A stretch of 12,106 nt of DNA from the NCBI GenBank assembly GCA_002171315.2, contig NHFS02000030.1, positions 24,208 to 36,313 of the forward strand. The letters run 5' to 3'. How positions within the stretch are numbered: position 1 is the stretch's first letter; each line of letters begins with the position of its first letter. Origin of the DNA: Euryarchaeota archaeon TMED117 (GTDB taxonomy: Archaea; Thermoplasmatota; Poseidoniia; Poseidoniales; Poseidoniaceae). A model generated the notes under the pieces. That model did no database searches, was not told the origin of the DNA, and saw only the letters and a list, made by a program, of their open reading frames with translations. The translations under genes were made by a program, and so were the position numbers. Below, piece after piece: positions 1-7,580 of the stretch.

Positions 1-108
1 GGTCCAGATGGAATGGCTTCTGGGTTCAACAGCCTTGCATGGTCATCTCTTGACTTGTTCATACGGGTTGACAACGCAGAAAATTTCCATGGCAATTGGA
101 AAGAATAA
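1..108 (+). CDS. 3' end of an unidentified protein (partial)
   Basis: The first frame is open from the window edge to a TAA at 106-108. It gives 35 residues ending in FIRVDNAENFHGNWKE. The stretch is rich in aromatic and polar residues and reads like the C-terminus of a soluble or secreted protein. I do not recognise the family. The next gene begins 62 nt downstream on the same strand. The main doubt is that 35 open codons at a window edge can occur by chance. Extending the contig to the left would settle it. Confidence 0.45.
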   Translation, partial: GPDGMASGFNSLAWSSLDLFIRVDNAENFHGNWKE

Positions 109-122
109 TCGACGGTTTTGTT

Positions 123-170
123 TCTTATTTTGAATACATCCATTGATGAAGGATAAGGTTAGGCTTAACC
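123..170 (+). promoter_or_regulatory. weak promoter candidate and inverted repeat before the exporter gene
   Basis: An AT-rich TCTTATTTT stretch lies about 45 bp before the ATG at 171. GGATAAGG (151-158) could serve as a loose ribosome binding site. GGTTA (157-161) and TAACC (166-170) form a 5-bp inverted repeat with a 4-nt spacer that runs directly into the start codon, so a small hairpin could mask initiation. All of this is weak pattern matching. Confidence 0.22.
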
Positions 171-3100
171 ATGGGCAGCAAGTTCTCTCGAGTTGCAGCG
201 AAAATCGTTGCCCATAAAAAACGAGTCCATGTGGCCGTTTTTATTCTCACATTGCTCATGATTCCAGGAGCGCTTACTGCCTTGCAGCCAATCGATATGG
301 AATCCTATGAGATGGAATCTCCAGAACTCTCGGCTCAAACAACCATTGATGATGAATTCCCAACGAGTGAAATTATTCTTGGGTTTGTGGTTGCAGTTCG
401 AGATCCAAACGAAGTTGAGCCTTTGGAAGAATGGGAGCCAGTAGCGACCGTTGATGGAGGAACTCCAGACTACGCATCGGTTCCTTCAATAGAAGACATT
501 CTTGAACCTGGAAAAGCGTGGAAGGGAGTCACAGAACCTGATGGAGGAATCCTTAATCTTACAATTCTCAAAGAGATTGATGCAAAAGCAAAACTCGTTC
601 TTGAACATCCACTTGGCGGTTCCCTCAAACCGCTTGTCAATGAAGTAACTGGCCACCAGACAGGTGGTGTTATGTCCCTTGCTGACATCTTTCGAGGATT
701 CATGAACAACACTTCGATTCTGACTCAACCAGGACTCTCGCCGCTTGGTGTTCAGACACCTCCTCCAACAAACTGGACGGATTGTTTTCCCCTGGATTGC
801 TTAAGTTTTGATGATGAAAACATCACACAAGCCCACATTGACATGGCTGCTGCACGAATGGCTGAAGGAAGTAACAATGATTTCCTTCGCTGGATTTCTC
901 TCGATCGAGGTTTTGTTTCTGACTTTACATCGATTCAAGAAGGTCCGATTGGCGGGACGCTCGACAGTGAAGGGAACTGGCAAAACGAGACCAATGGGCC
1001 TGGAAGGTGGAGTGGTTCAGCTTCGTGGCTTCTGGTTCAACTCGACCGCGCATCCTTAGAAGAGCAAGGTTGGGAAGTTGTATGGAAGGATGCAAAACAA
1101 GAGAAATCAATCCGATCAACTGACGATGGAATTGTCATTGGAGGGTATCGAATAGCCAATAGTGAACTTGTCCTACATCCACCTCAATACGATAAAGAAA
1201 CATGCACTGAACTTGTTGATGAAGAAGGGGCTGGCTGTTCAGTCGAATGGAGTTATATGGACTTGGAAGGGACATTAAGATCACATGACAGGACATCCCT
1301 TACACTTCTTGTAGGACAAGGAGTGAATGTGGAAGTTAACCGAGAATTGCAAGCCTCAACAGGACTCATTATTCTCATGGGATTGATTATTTTGGGACTC
1401 CTCTATGTGAGCCTAAGACGGCTTAGTGACGTCGCCATTGTTGTCGTTGCATTGGGGGGCGCTTTGTTGTGGATGCAGGGCCTTATCGGCCATTTCTCAT
1501 CGTTTACCAATCTCTTTGGCATCTCGATCATCGCTCGTTCTCAGTTTTCAAATCTGTTACCAATTCTTGTTCTTGCGTTAGGTATTGATGATTCTTTACA
1601 CGCGTTACATCGCTACAAAGAAGAGCGTCGGAACGGAAAATCCCCAACCGAATCCGGGACAATAACACTCAACCGTGTTGGAAGGGCGATTCTCCTTACA
1701 TCAATCACGACCATGGCTGCATTTTCAGCAAATCTATTCTCAGATATTGCTGCACTAAGATCGTTTGGAGTTGAAGCTGCAATGGGAATTCTTGCTGCCT
1801 TCCTCCTCACTGGGCTTTGGGTCCCAATCCTTCGATTAAGTGTCGATGAGTGGCTGGAGAAGAAGAAACAAAAGAAGCTTGAGGAGAAACACATCACTCA
1901 TCTTGTTCCTGAACGATGGCTTCGTTGGGTGACAATTCAAAGTGGACGATTCCGAAATTCCTTCGTCTTAGCCACGATTGCTCTCTTGATTACAATCCCC
2001 GCAAGCATTGCCATGTCAAACTTAGAAGGGGACTTTGCAGTCGAAGATTTCCTTGATGAGTCGTCAGACTTCGCTCAAGGTGTCAACATCGTCAATGAAC
2101 GTTTTTCTGATGAGGGAGAGCCTGCGATGTTGTTGATTGAAGGCGATGTTCTTGACCCAAGAGTCTACGAAGGTATTGATTTGTTCAGAACTGAAATGAA
2201 CACTGTTGAAGAAGGTGTTCCTGAAAAAATTACGCGTACACCTGATGGGAACATCGATTTGCTTGCCATCGATGAACTGCTGTTTGCCGCCCAAGGTTCA
2301 TTGATTCTAGATCCTGAACCGTTCAAAGCACGTGGGTGGGATCCTGAAGTTGAAGGAAACGGCATGAATTGCACAACCAGTCAAATTGGATTCTTAGACA
2401 CCAGCGATCGAGATTGTCTCGCCTTCATGTACGGATTCCTCACTCTAGAAGGCGTCCCTGGCATCGGCCCTATCCCTTCAATTCCATCGAGCATCGTTAG
2501 CCTCTACATCATGCCAGAAGTGGAATTGAATCCTGTCCAACCTTGGCTCGATGTTAATGGAGAACCTGCTCAATACAACCACATGCTGATTCGATTCGGA
2601 ATTACTGGTCCTGAAGATTTTCCAAGCATGGGCCCTGCAATGGATGAATTGTGGAGAGATCTCGAAGTCTTTACCAACCTCTCAACAGGAACACAAGACA
2701 CTCCAGGCACTGCCCCAACCGAAGAGCAACCTCTGACTTGGGTTATGACAACAGGACGTCCTGTCACCCGATTTGTAGCATCTACTGAAATGCAAAACGA
2801 AATGCAATCTTCGCTTGTTCTCGGCTCAGTGTTCGTGTTTATTTCTCTTGCAATTGGATTCCGTTCAATCAAACAAGCTTTAGTCACACTTGGACCAATC
2901 CTACTTGTCGTCGTATGGTTGTATGGATTGATGCAGGTAACTGGAGCAAGTCTGAACATTGTGACAGTAACGATTGCAACAATCTCGCTTGGTGTCGGAA
3001 TTGATTATTGTATACACGTCACGGAACGGTATAGGGAAAGTCGTGAAAAGGGCGAAAGCCACGAGCAAGCACTCCATGCAGTGGGTGGAGCTTGTGGATT

Positions 3101-3299
3101 GGCTTTGATCGGAAGTGCTGCATCTGATATCGCAGGCTTCTCTGTTATCGCGCTCTCTCCTATGGGCTTGTTTAGCAACTTTGGAATCTTCTCGGCTGCG
3201 ATGATTTTCCTCTCCTTGATCGCAAGCCTTGTTCTAACAACCGCTGCACTTGGATTACTTCATCAGACGACGAAAATTGGCCAAAGCGAAGAAGAATAG
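171..3299 (+). CDS. RND/MMPL-family membrane exporter
   Basis: A 1042-aa polytopic transporter of the RND superfamily in the archaeal MMPL/Patched-like group. These proteins move hydrophobic or lipid-like substrates using an ion gradient; the substrate here is unknown. The layout is the classic internal duplication. TM1 is at about residues 21-38, followed by a large acidic extracytoplasmic domain to about 390. A TM2-6 block spans about 397-555, TM7 is at about 597-615, a second large outer domain reaches about 880, and a TM8-12 block runs from about 881 to the end. Each TM block carries the RND TM4 signature: GIDDSLHALHRYKEE from residue 471 and GVGIDYCIHVTERYRES from residue 941. Asp473/474 and Asp945 are likely proton-relay acids. 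The ATG at 171 sits just before a basic segment and TM1, which supports the start. The gene ends 78 nt before pus10 with no visible functional link to it. The family call is firm; substrate and direction are unknown. Confidence 0.88.
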   Translation: MGSKFSRVAAKIVAHKKRVHVAVFILTLLMIPGALTALQPIDMESYEMESPELSAQTTIDDEFPTSEIILGFVVAVRDPNEVEPLEEWEPVATVDGGTPDYASVPSIEDILEPGKAWKGVTEPDGGILNLTILKEIDAKAKLVLEHPLGGSLKPLVNEVTGHQTGGVMSLADIFRGFMNNTSILTQPGLSPLGVQTPPPTNWTDCFPLDCLSFDDENITQAHIDMAAARMAEGSNNDFLRWISLDRGFVSDFTSIQEGPIGGTLDSEGNWQNETNGPGRWSGSASWLLVQLDRASLEEQGWEVVWKDAKQEKSIRSTDDGIVIGGYRIANSELVLHPPQYDKETCTELVDEEGAGCSVEWSYMDLEGTLRSHDRTSLTLLVGQGVNVEVNRELQASTGLIILMGLIILGLLYVSLRRLSDVAIVVVALGGALLWMQGLIGHFSSFTNLFGISIIARSQFSNLLPILVLALGIDDSLHALHRYKEERRNGKSPTESGTITLNRVGRAILLTSITTMAAFSANLFSDIAALRSFGVEAAMGILAAFLLTGLWVPILRLSVDEWLEKKKQKKLEEKHITHLVPERWLRWVTIQSGRFRNSFVLATIALLITIPASIAMSNLEGDFAVEDFLDESSDFAQGVNIVNERFSDEGEPAMLLIEGDVLDPRVYEGIDLFRTEMNTVEEGVPEKITRTPDGNIDLLAIDELLFAAQGSLILDPEPFKARGWDPEVEGNGMNCTTSQIGFLDTSDRDCLAFMYGFLTLEGVPGIGPIPSIPSSIVSLYIMPEVELNPVQPWLDVNGEPAQYNHMLIRFGITGPEDFPSMGPAMDELWRDLEVFTNLSTGTQDTPGTAPTEEQPLTWVMTTGRPVTRFVASTEMQNEMQSSLVLGSVFVFISLAIGFRSIKQALVTLGPILLVVVWLYGLMQVTGASLNIVTVTIATISLGVGIDYCIHVTERYRESREKGESHEQALHAVGGACGLALIGSAASDIAGFSVIALSPMGLFSNFGIFSAAMIFLSLIASLVLTTAALGLLHQTTKIGQSEEE

Positions 3300-3377
3300 A
3301 AGCGGTGCGTTCTTGAAGGGAAGTGCTCACGCAAGGATGCGGTCGAATGGGTTGTCCCACCGGCGGTAGGTGAGAAA

Positions 3378-5090
3378 ATGGTTGATGAAACAACACCAGA
3401 TGATGATGAAGATTGGATGCAGTATGCCAATTCTGGCTTTGGTTCAACCGATTATTCACTTTGGGATGAGGTTGAGGAACAACCTGAGGAAGACATCCAG
3501 TCCGATGAACCTGAACAGCTCGATTCTCACACTGAAGAAATATCTCGGGCTCCATCTCCTGCTGGGTTGAAGCATCTGCTTCGAATGGGGGCGTGTGATT
3601 CATGCCTCGGCCGATTGGGAGGGAAAAGATCCTTCCAACAGACTGATGAAGAATCTGGTCAACTCATTCGTTCAACAATAAGTGAAGGGAACGAGCGCTT
3701 GATGAACATCCGTCAGGAAATACCTCTCTGCCCATTTTGTGAGAACCTATTCGAAGAGGCTCCTCTTCTTGCCGAATTAATTCAGGATGCTCTTGGGCCC
3801 TATGATATCAATAAACTGCAAATTGGTGCTCGTATTCCTAAAGATCAAATCGAGCAAGAGGAATTGATTCGCAAAAGATACGGAGCAGGAGGTTCTGATC
3901 CGTTTAAGCCATCTCTTGTTTCAGCAGTATCAAAGATTGTAAAATCAAACCTTGAATCGATCAATATCGTCAATGACAAACCAGACGTATTGGCGCTCAT
4001 CGATGTATTGACACTCACGGTTACGCTCGATATTCGAAGCGCCTACATCTATGGTCGCTATCGAAAACTTGCTCGTGGAATTCCACAGACAAGATGGCCT
4101 TGTCGGGCTTGCAAAGGAAGAGGTTGCCAGAGTTGTGATTATACTGGGCAACAATACCCTTCGAGTGTGCAAGATCTCATCGGTGAACCATTGATGAAAT
4201 TCTTTGATGGAAAGGAACATGCCTTCCATGGCATGGGACGAGAAGATATCGATGTGCGTTGCTTGGGAAGTGGCCGGCCTTTCGTCTTTGAAATCAAAGA
4301 ACCAAAGCGATGGTCGATCGATTACGAAGAAGCCATGAATCTTGTTAATCAAGAAGCAGATGGAGCAATCGAAGTTTCACACTTCCGCGCATCCAATCGA
4401 AGTGAAGTTGTACGCGTAAAGGATACTCCTGCTGAAAAATCATACACCATTCGATTCCTTGTTGAACCGATTTCACAGCCCGAGTATGATGTGCTTGTAG
4501 CACCTCTTGACATGACGAAAGAAGACGTCCAACAACGCGGGGGGCGTGGACGAAGAAAACAACGACGAAGAGGAGATAAGAAGGACAATCCAAAGAAACC
4601 CCTTCAGAAGATTGAAGTTGAAATTCTTGAAGAATCTGAATTAAAGAAACTAAAGAAAGACGAACTTGTTGCTCTATGCATAGAACGTTCATGCCCTTCT
4701 AAAGGTACAAAAGCAGTTCTCATTGAGCAACTTCTTGAAACAAATCCAGGGCCCGTTGAAATGCTTCCACTTCCTGATGAGGCGACAATTTTGGAAATCA
4801 TTGACAAGTTAGAAGGTGTTAATCTCGCCCAAAGAACTCCTGAACGTGTTGCACACAGAAGAGCTGATCTGGTTCGCCGAAGAAGGGTCATTGAGACCAA
4901 CAACCCAAGTGTTGAAACCCTTGATGATGGAAACATTGCAGTTGAATTTACACTCCGTTGTGAATCTGGAACGTACGTCAAAGAAACCGTCCATGGTGAT
5001 GATGGACGAACCCAACCTTCCATGGCCTCCCTCATCAAAGCAAAATGCACTGTTGAATGGCTCGATGTCGGAGATATTCACGCAGATTGA
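3378..5090 (+). CDS. pus10: tRNA pseudouridine synthase Pus10 with inserted SAP-like domain
   Basis: Archaeal Pus10 makes pseudouridine 55, and often 54, in the T-loop of tRNA. The 570-aa protein opens with about 65 acidic residues. The accessory RNA-binding half has zinc-type cysteines C73/C76 and C118/C121, and a DnaJ-like C242-x2-C-x4-C-x2-C253 cluster. The catalytic half contains GREDIDVRCLGSGRPF at about 287-302; Asp290 of GRED is the presumed catalytic residue by analogy with the G-R-x-D motif of other pseudouridine synthases. QRTPERVAHRRADLVRRRRV and a C-terminal GTYVKE...GDDGRTQPS block complete the family pattern. Unusual is a basic linker (about 387-408, RGGRGRRKQRRR) followed by a SAP-like helix-extended-loop-helix (about 419-455) inserted between the KSYTIRFLV strand and the QRTP motif. 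That makes the protein longer than typical archaeal Pus10. AGGTGA (3368-3373) lies 4 nt before the ATG. The gene precedes rpl21e, as is common in Archaea. Confidence 0.93.
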   Translation: MVDETTPDDDEDWMQYANSGFGSTDYSLWDEVEEQPEEDIQSDEPEQLDSHTEEISRAPSPAGLKHLLRMGACDSCLGRLGGKRSFQQTDEESGQLIRSTISEGNERLMNIRQEIPLCPFCENLFEEAPLLAELIQDALGPYDINKLQIGARIPKDQIEQEELIRKRYGAGGSDPFKPSLVSAVSKIVKSNLESINIVNDKPDVLALIDVLTLTVTLDIRSAYIYGRYRKLARGIPQTRWPCRACKGRGCQSCDYTGQQYPSSVQDLIGEPLMKFFDGKEHAFHGMGREDIDVRCLGSGRPFVFEIKEPKRWSIDYEEAMNLVNQEADGAIEVSHFRASNRSEVVRVKDTPAEKSYTIRFLVEPISQPEYDVLVAPLDMTKEDVQQRGGRGRRKQRRRGDKKDNPKKPLQKIEVEILEESELKKLKKDELVALCIERSCPSKGTKAVLIEQLLETNPGPVEMLPLPDEATILEIIDKLEGVNLAQRTPERVAHRRADLVRRRRVIETNNPSVETLDDGNIAVEFTLRCESGTYVKETVHGDDGRTQPSMASLIKAKCTVEWLDVGDIHAD

Positions 5091-5110
5091 AGCGTATTGA
5101 TTCATCGCGG

Positions 5111-5171
5111 TGCTTATATGCAGTGGGTCGGTCGCAAAGTTGCTTCGAACAGGCGTAATGCTGATTTCGAA
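5111..5171 (+). promoter_or_regulatory. candidate promoter of the rpl21e-rpoF-DUF655-ksgA unit
   Basis: The 98-nt gap after pus10 contains GCTTATATGC (5112-5121), a reasonable archaeal TATA element. Transcription would then begin near 5140-5146, giving a leader of about 45 nt before the L21e ATG. Two copies of the palindrome TTCGAA (5144-5149 and 5166-5171) sit at and after the expected start, 22 bp apart, or about two helical turns. That spacing would suit a dimeric regulator, but six-base palindromes are common, so the operator idea is only inference. Confidence 0.4.
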
Positions 5172-5188
5172 TACTGGGGGCCACTAAA

Positions 5189-5479
5189 ATGAAGCGATCC
5201 AAGGGACAAAGAGTAGGTACAAGAAGCGTTCTACGTCGACGACGAAAGGACCGTTCACGCACATACATTAGTCGTGTTATGCACAACTACGAAGAAGGCG
5301 ACCGTGTTGCTATCGTTCTTGACGGTGGACAACAAATGGGTATGCCTCATCGCCGATTCAATGGAAGAACTGGATTCATCACACGCCGACAAGGTGTTGC
5401 TTGGGTCGTTGCAGTCAAAGACGGAAACATGCAGAAAACTGTCATCGCCCGTCCAGAACACCTCCGCCCATTGGAGTGA
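5189..5479 (+). CDS. rpl21e: 50S ribosomal protein L21e
   Basis: A 96-aa basic protein matching the archaeal/eukaryotic L21e family in length and sequence, a component of the large ribosomal subunit that contacts 23S rRNA through an SH3-like barrel. Visible hallmarks are the N-terminal KRSKGQRVGTRSVLRRRRKD segment, the EGDRVAIVLDG strand, the HRRFNGRTGFI turn typical of the family, and a final RPEHLRPLE. It starts at ATG 5189 behind TGGGGG (5175-5180), a modest ribosome binding site. rpoF begins 9 nt after its stop and the stop overlaps rpoF's ribosome binding site, so the two are probably translationally coupled. Arginine codons are mostly CGN, as expected of a core gene here. The pus10-rpl21e-rpoF-DUF655-ksgA order is widely conserved in Archaea, which reinforces the call. 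Confidence 0.95.
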   Translation: MKRSKGQRVGTRSVLRRRRKDRSRTYISRVMHNYEEGDRVAIVLDGGQQMGMPHRRFNGRTGFITRRQGVAWVVAVKDGNMQKTVIARPEHLRPLE

Positions 5480-5488
5480 GTGATTTTT

Positions 5489-5851
5489 ATGACCGAAGAA
5501 GAAAAGATTGTTGATTTTGCTACCGTCCGTGACTTGCTCAAGGGCGCTCAAGAACGCCGAAGAGATTTGACATACGAACAACGTGCTGCTCTCTTCCACG
5601 CTGAGTGGGCTGCCAGTGAGAATCGAAATGGATACCCAACAATCTCAGCTGTGTTCGAAGAACTAAAAGCCGCTATTGCAGAAGTTCCCGCTTTTGAAAA
5701 ATATCCAGAGTTGGCTGCAAAACTAGCTGAACTCATGCCGATGACAGAACTTGAGATCAAGGCCGTTATGGCAAGCCGCCGTGCTTCCATAGATGACGGA
5801 GATGTCAACACAGTTCTCGAACTTGTGCGTCAACACGTCGGTGTTGAGTGA
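5489..5851 (+). CDS. rpoF: DNA-directed RNA polymerase subunit Rpo4 (RpoF)
   Basis: This is the archaeal counterpart of eukaryotic Rpb4. It pairs with Rpo7 to form the polymerase stalk that aids promoter opening and binds the emerging transcript. The 120-aa product fits the family: an N-terminal VDFATVRDLL segment, the characteristic LTYEQRAALFHAEW helix, then a C-terminal HRDC-like helical bundle with a LAELMPMTELEIKAVM stretch where the family has its conserved 'P-x-T-x-x-E' turn. I chose ATG 5489, which has GGAGTGA (5473-5479) as ribosome binding site overlapping the L21e stop. A GTG at 5480 in the same frame would add three residues but leaves no room for that site. Identification relies on both sequence pattern and position between rpl21e and DUF655. 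The protein is more acidic than L21e, as expected. Confidence 0.88.
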   Translation: MTEEEKIVDFATVRDLLKGAQERRRDLTYEQRAALFHAEWAASENRNGYPTISAVFEELKAAIAEVPAFEKYPELAAKLAELMPMTELEIKAVMASRRASIDDGDVNTVLELVRQHVGVE

Positions 5852-5873
5852 AACCCAAAGGAAGTGAACCCGC

Positions 5874-6638
5874 ATGAGCCGCCCTGGCCGTGATTATACC
5901 CCTCGTAAATTCAACAAGTCAACACCGAATGTTGACACCAGTATGCCTCCACCAGCAACTGGTAGAAAGGAGATTCCAAAGCCTCAGAAGAAACCAGAGC
6001 AATCTGGTGAACCACGAAGGCAGCAACGCCCTCAACAACGACGTGACAATCGAGGAGGACAACGTCAACAACGCCCTCAACAGCGTCGAAAAGATGCTTC
6101 ACCACTCTATGATGCTTCATGGGCTCGTGTCGTTGAGTTTGATGCTGGAGATGGCGTCATTACAGGATTTACAGAAGAATCACTCATCCCATGTCGAATT
6201 GGTATTGAAACTTCAGAACCTATTCTCCCTAGTTCAAGAATCTACATTGGAAACGGAAAAGAAGATGCTCCAAAGGGAACCATCCTTGGTGGAGCAATAT
6301 TCGATCGAATGAGCAACTCTGCAAAGTTAGACTTCCCTCTTATCATCCAGTTATTTGTTGAAGAATTTGGAATGCACTTCGTTCAATCGTTCTTCAACAA
6401 AGCAGGAAATCTCTCACTTAAGCAACACGCATTTGAACTTCTCGACGGCATCGGGAGCAAAAAGGCACTACAAATGGTTGAGCTCCGTGGCTCTTCTGGA
6501 TTCGCCTCATTGGCTGAATTGAACGAAAAGTGTAGCATTGACGCTGCAGAATTACTAGCACGCAGATTCTTCTCTGAGATTGAGGATAGAACACTCCAAC
6601 CGCGATTGATCGATCATCTGTTTCCGGTGAATGCATGA
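5874..6638 (+). CDS. DUF655 family putative nucleic-acid-binding protein
   Basis: A 254-aa member of the archaeal DUF655 family, always or nearly always found beside rpoF and ksgA, with no proven role. Residues 1 to about 80 are low-complexity and strongly basic, with the near-repeat QRPQQRR twice, and are probably disordered and RNA-binding. The conserved domain follows: SRIYIGNGKEDAPKG (about 122-136), the SAKLDFPLIIQLFVEEFG helix, FVQSFFNKAG, and a helix-hairpin-helix-like ELLDGIGSKKALQMVELR at about 188-205. The HhH implies non-specific backbone binding of DNA or RNA. GGAAGTGA lies 6 nt before ATG 5874. The gene overlaps ksgA by 4 nt (ATGA), so the two are made together, hinting at a function in rRNA or ribosome maturation. 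The basic tail is longer than I expect for this family. The family call is firm; the function is unknown. Confidence 0.87.
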   Translation: MSRPGRDYTPRKFNKSTPNVDTSMPPPATGRKEIPKPQKKPEQSGEPRRQQRPQQRRDNRGGQRQQRPQQRRKDASPLYDASWARVVEFDAGDGVITGFTEESLIPCRIGIETSEPILPSSRIYIGNGKEDAPKGTILGGAIFDRMSNSAKLDFPLIIQLFVEEFGMHFVQSFFNKAGNLSLKQHAFELLDGIGSKKALQMVELRGSSGFASLAELNEKCSIDAAELLARRFFSEIEDRTLQPRLIDHLFPVNA

Positions 6639-7501
6639 AATCAGCAAGAGACTTGATTGATTCTTTGCGTGCGTATCAGCCACCAAATACCGACTTAGGC
6701 CAGCATTTCCTTGTTGATGACGAACTTCTCAACGTCATGGTAAAATTAGCAGAAGTCACATCGCAAGATCATGTTCTTGAAATTGGACCTGGCCCTGGAA
6801 CCTTGACTCAAGTGCTCTTAGAAACAGGAGCAACAGTTACTGCAATCGAACTCGATGATGGCCCTGTACTTCATCTTGATAACGTCTTTTCTGAACAACA
6901 AAACAATGGAAAACTCACCCTCTTACATGGTGATGCTCTGCTGGAACAGTGGCCAGAGTCGATTACGAAAATTGTCGCAAATATTCCATACCAAATCTCC
7001 TCACCTTTGATTGAGAAGATTACAAAATTCAACGCCTTGAACGAAACATCTCTCCAATCTGTGGTGTTCATGGTTCAACAAGAATTTGCTCAGCGTTTGA
7101 CTATGGCGCATCCAAGTGATGTTGGTTCACTCGGTATGACTGTGGCTCTCGATTGGAATGTTGAGGAACATCATGTTGTCGCCCCACATAGTTTCAGCCC
7201 TCAACCGGCTGTGCACTCTCAAGTCGTTTCACTTTATCCACATCAGACAATTTGGCCGGCTGATAAACGCTTAATTCGCATGATGATCCATCAAGCATTT
7301 GCAGAAAGGAGAAAGAAAATCAGGAGTACGTTGAAACGTGCGCCGCGAAGGATTTCTCGCCTCAAAGGTTGGCATGCTCAGCGATGGAAGGATTCAATTT
7401 CATCACTTCTTGAGGAGGAACTAATGGATTTACGACCTGAGTCGCTTCAACTTGAAGACTGGGTTACACTCGCAGTAGGAGTTGAAAAAGGCTCGAATTG
7501 A
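6635..7501 (+). CDS. ksgA: 16S rRNA dimethyladenosine transferase KsgA/RsmA
   Basis: An S-adenosylmethionine-dependent enzyme that dimethylates two adjacent adenosines in the helix 45 loop of 16S rRNA late in small-subunit assembly (orthologous to bacterial KsgA and eukaryotic Dim1). The 288-aa protein begins with the typical QHFLVDDELL motif. Motif I, EIGPGPGTLT, starts at Glu49 and binds the cofactor. The acidic VTAIELDD strand follows, GDALLEQWP comes later, and the catalytic motif IV NIPYQISS begins at Asn116. The C-terminal RNA-binding part includes FAERRKKIRSTLKR. Length and motif order match the family with no missing residues. The start ATG lies inside the DUF655 stop (ATGA), indicating coupling. 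In many archaea hemK/prmC follows; here it is replaced by an unrecognised gene 79 nt downstream. Confidence 0.95.
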   Translation: MKSARDLIDSLRAYQPPNTDLGQHFLVDDELLNVMVKLAEVTSQDHVLEIGPGPGTLTQVLLETGATVTAIELDDGPVLHLDNVFSEQQNNGKLTLLHGDALLEQWPESITKIVANIPYQISSPLIEKITKFNALNETSLQSVVFMVQQEFAQRLTMAHPSDVGSLGMTVALDWNVEEHHVVAPHSFSPQPAVHSQVVSLYPHQTIWPADKRLIRMMIHQAFAERRKKIRSTLKRAPRRISRLKGWHAQRWKDSISSLLEEELMDLRPESLQLEDWVTLAVGVEKGSN

Positions 7502-7580
7502 GAGCCATTATTACCGAACAGTTACGGGGGAGGGTTTTCTTAGGAACGCCTTCTCGGCTTACATTGTCGGAGGGGATGTT

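Noticed and set aside
470..1119. Minus-strand and alternate-frame open frames within the exporter gene
   Set aside because: They lie wholly inside a well-supported membrane protein gene and show no domain pattern of their own.
3172..3603. 143-aa minus-strand frame across the exporter-pus10 junction
   Set aside because: The His/Gln/Pro-rich product has no recognisable features, and it overlaps two convincing genes.
5091..5188. Possible tRNA gene in the gap before rpl21e (TTCGAA resembles a T-loop)
   Set aside because: No acceptor stem, anticodon arm or proper GTTCGA-C T-arm can be paired around either TTCGAA.
7482..7580. Longer N-terminus for the HhH/zinc-ribbon protein starting inside ksgA
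   Set aside because: The added residues look unlike the rest, there is no ribosome binding site, and ATG 7581 has a strong GGAGGGG just upstream.
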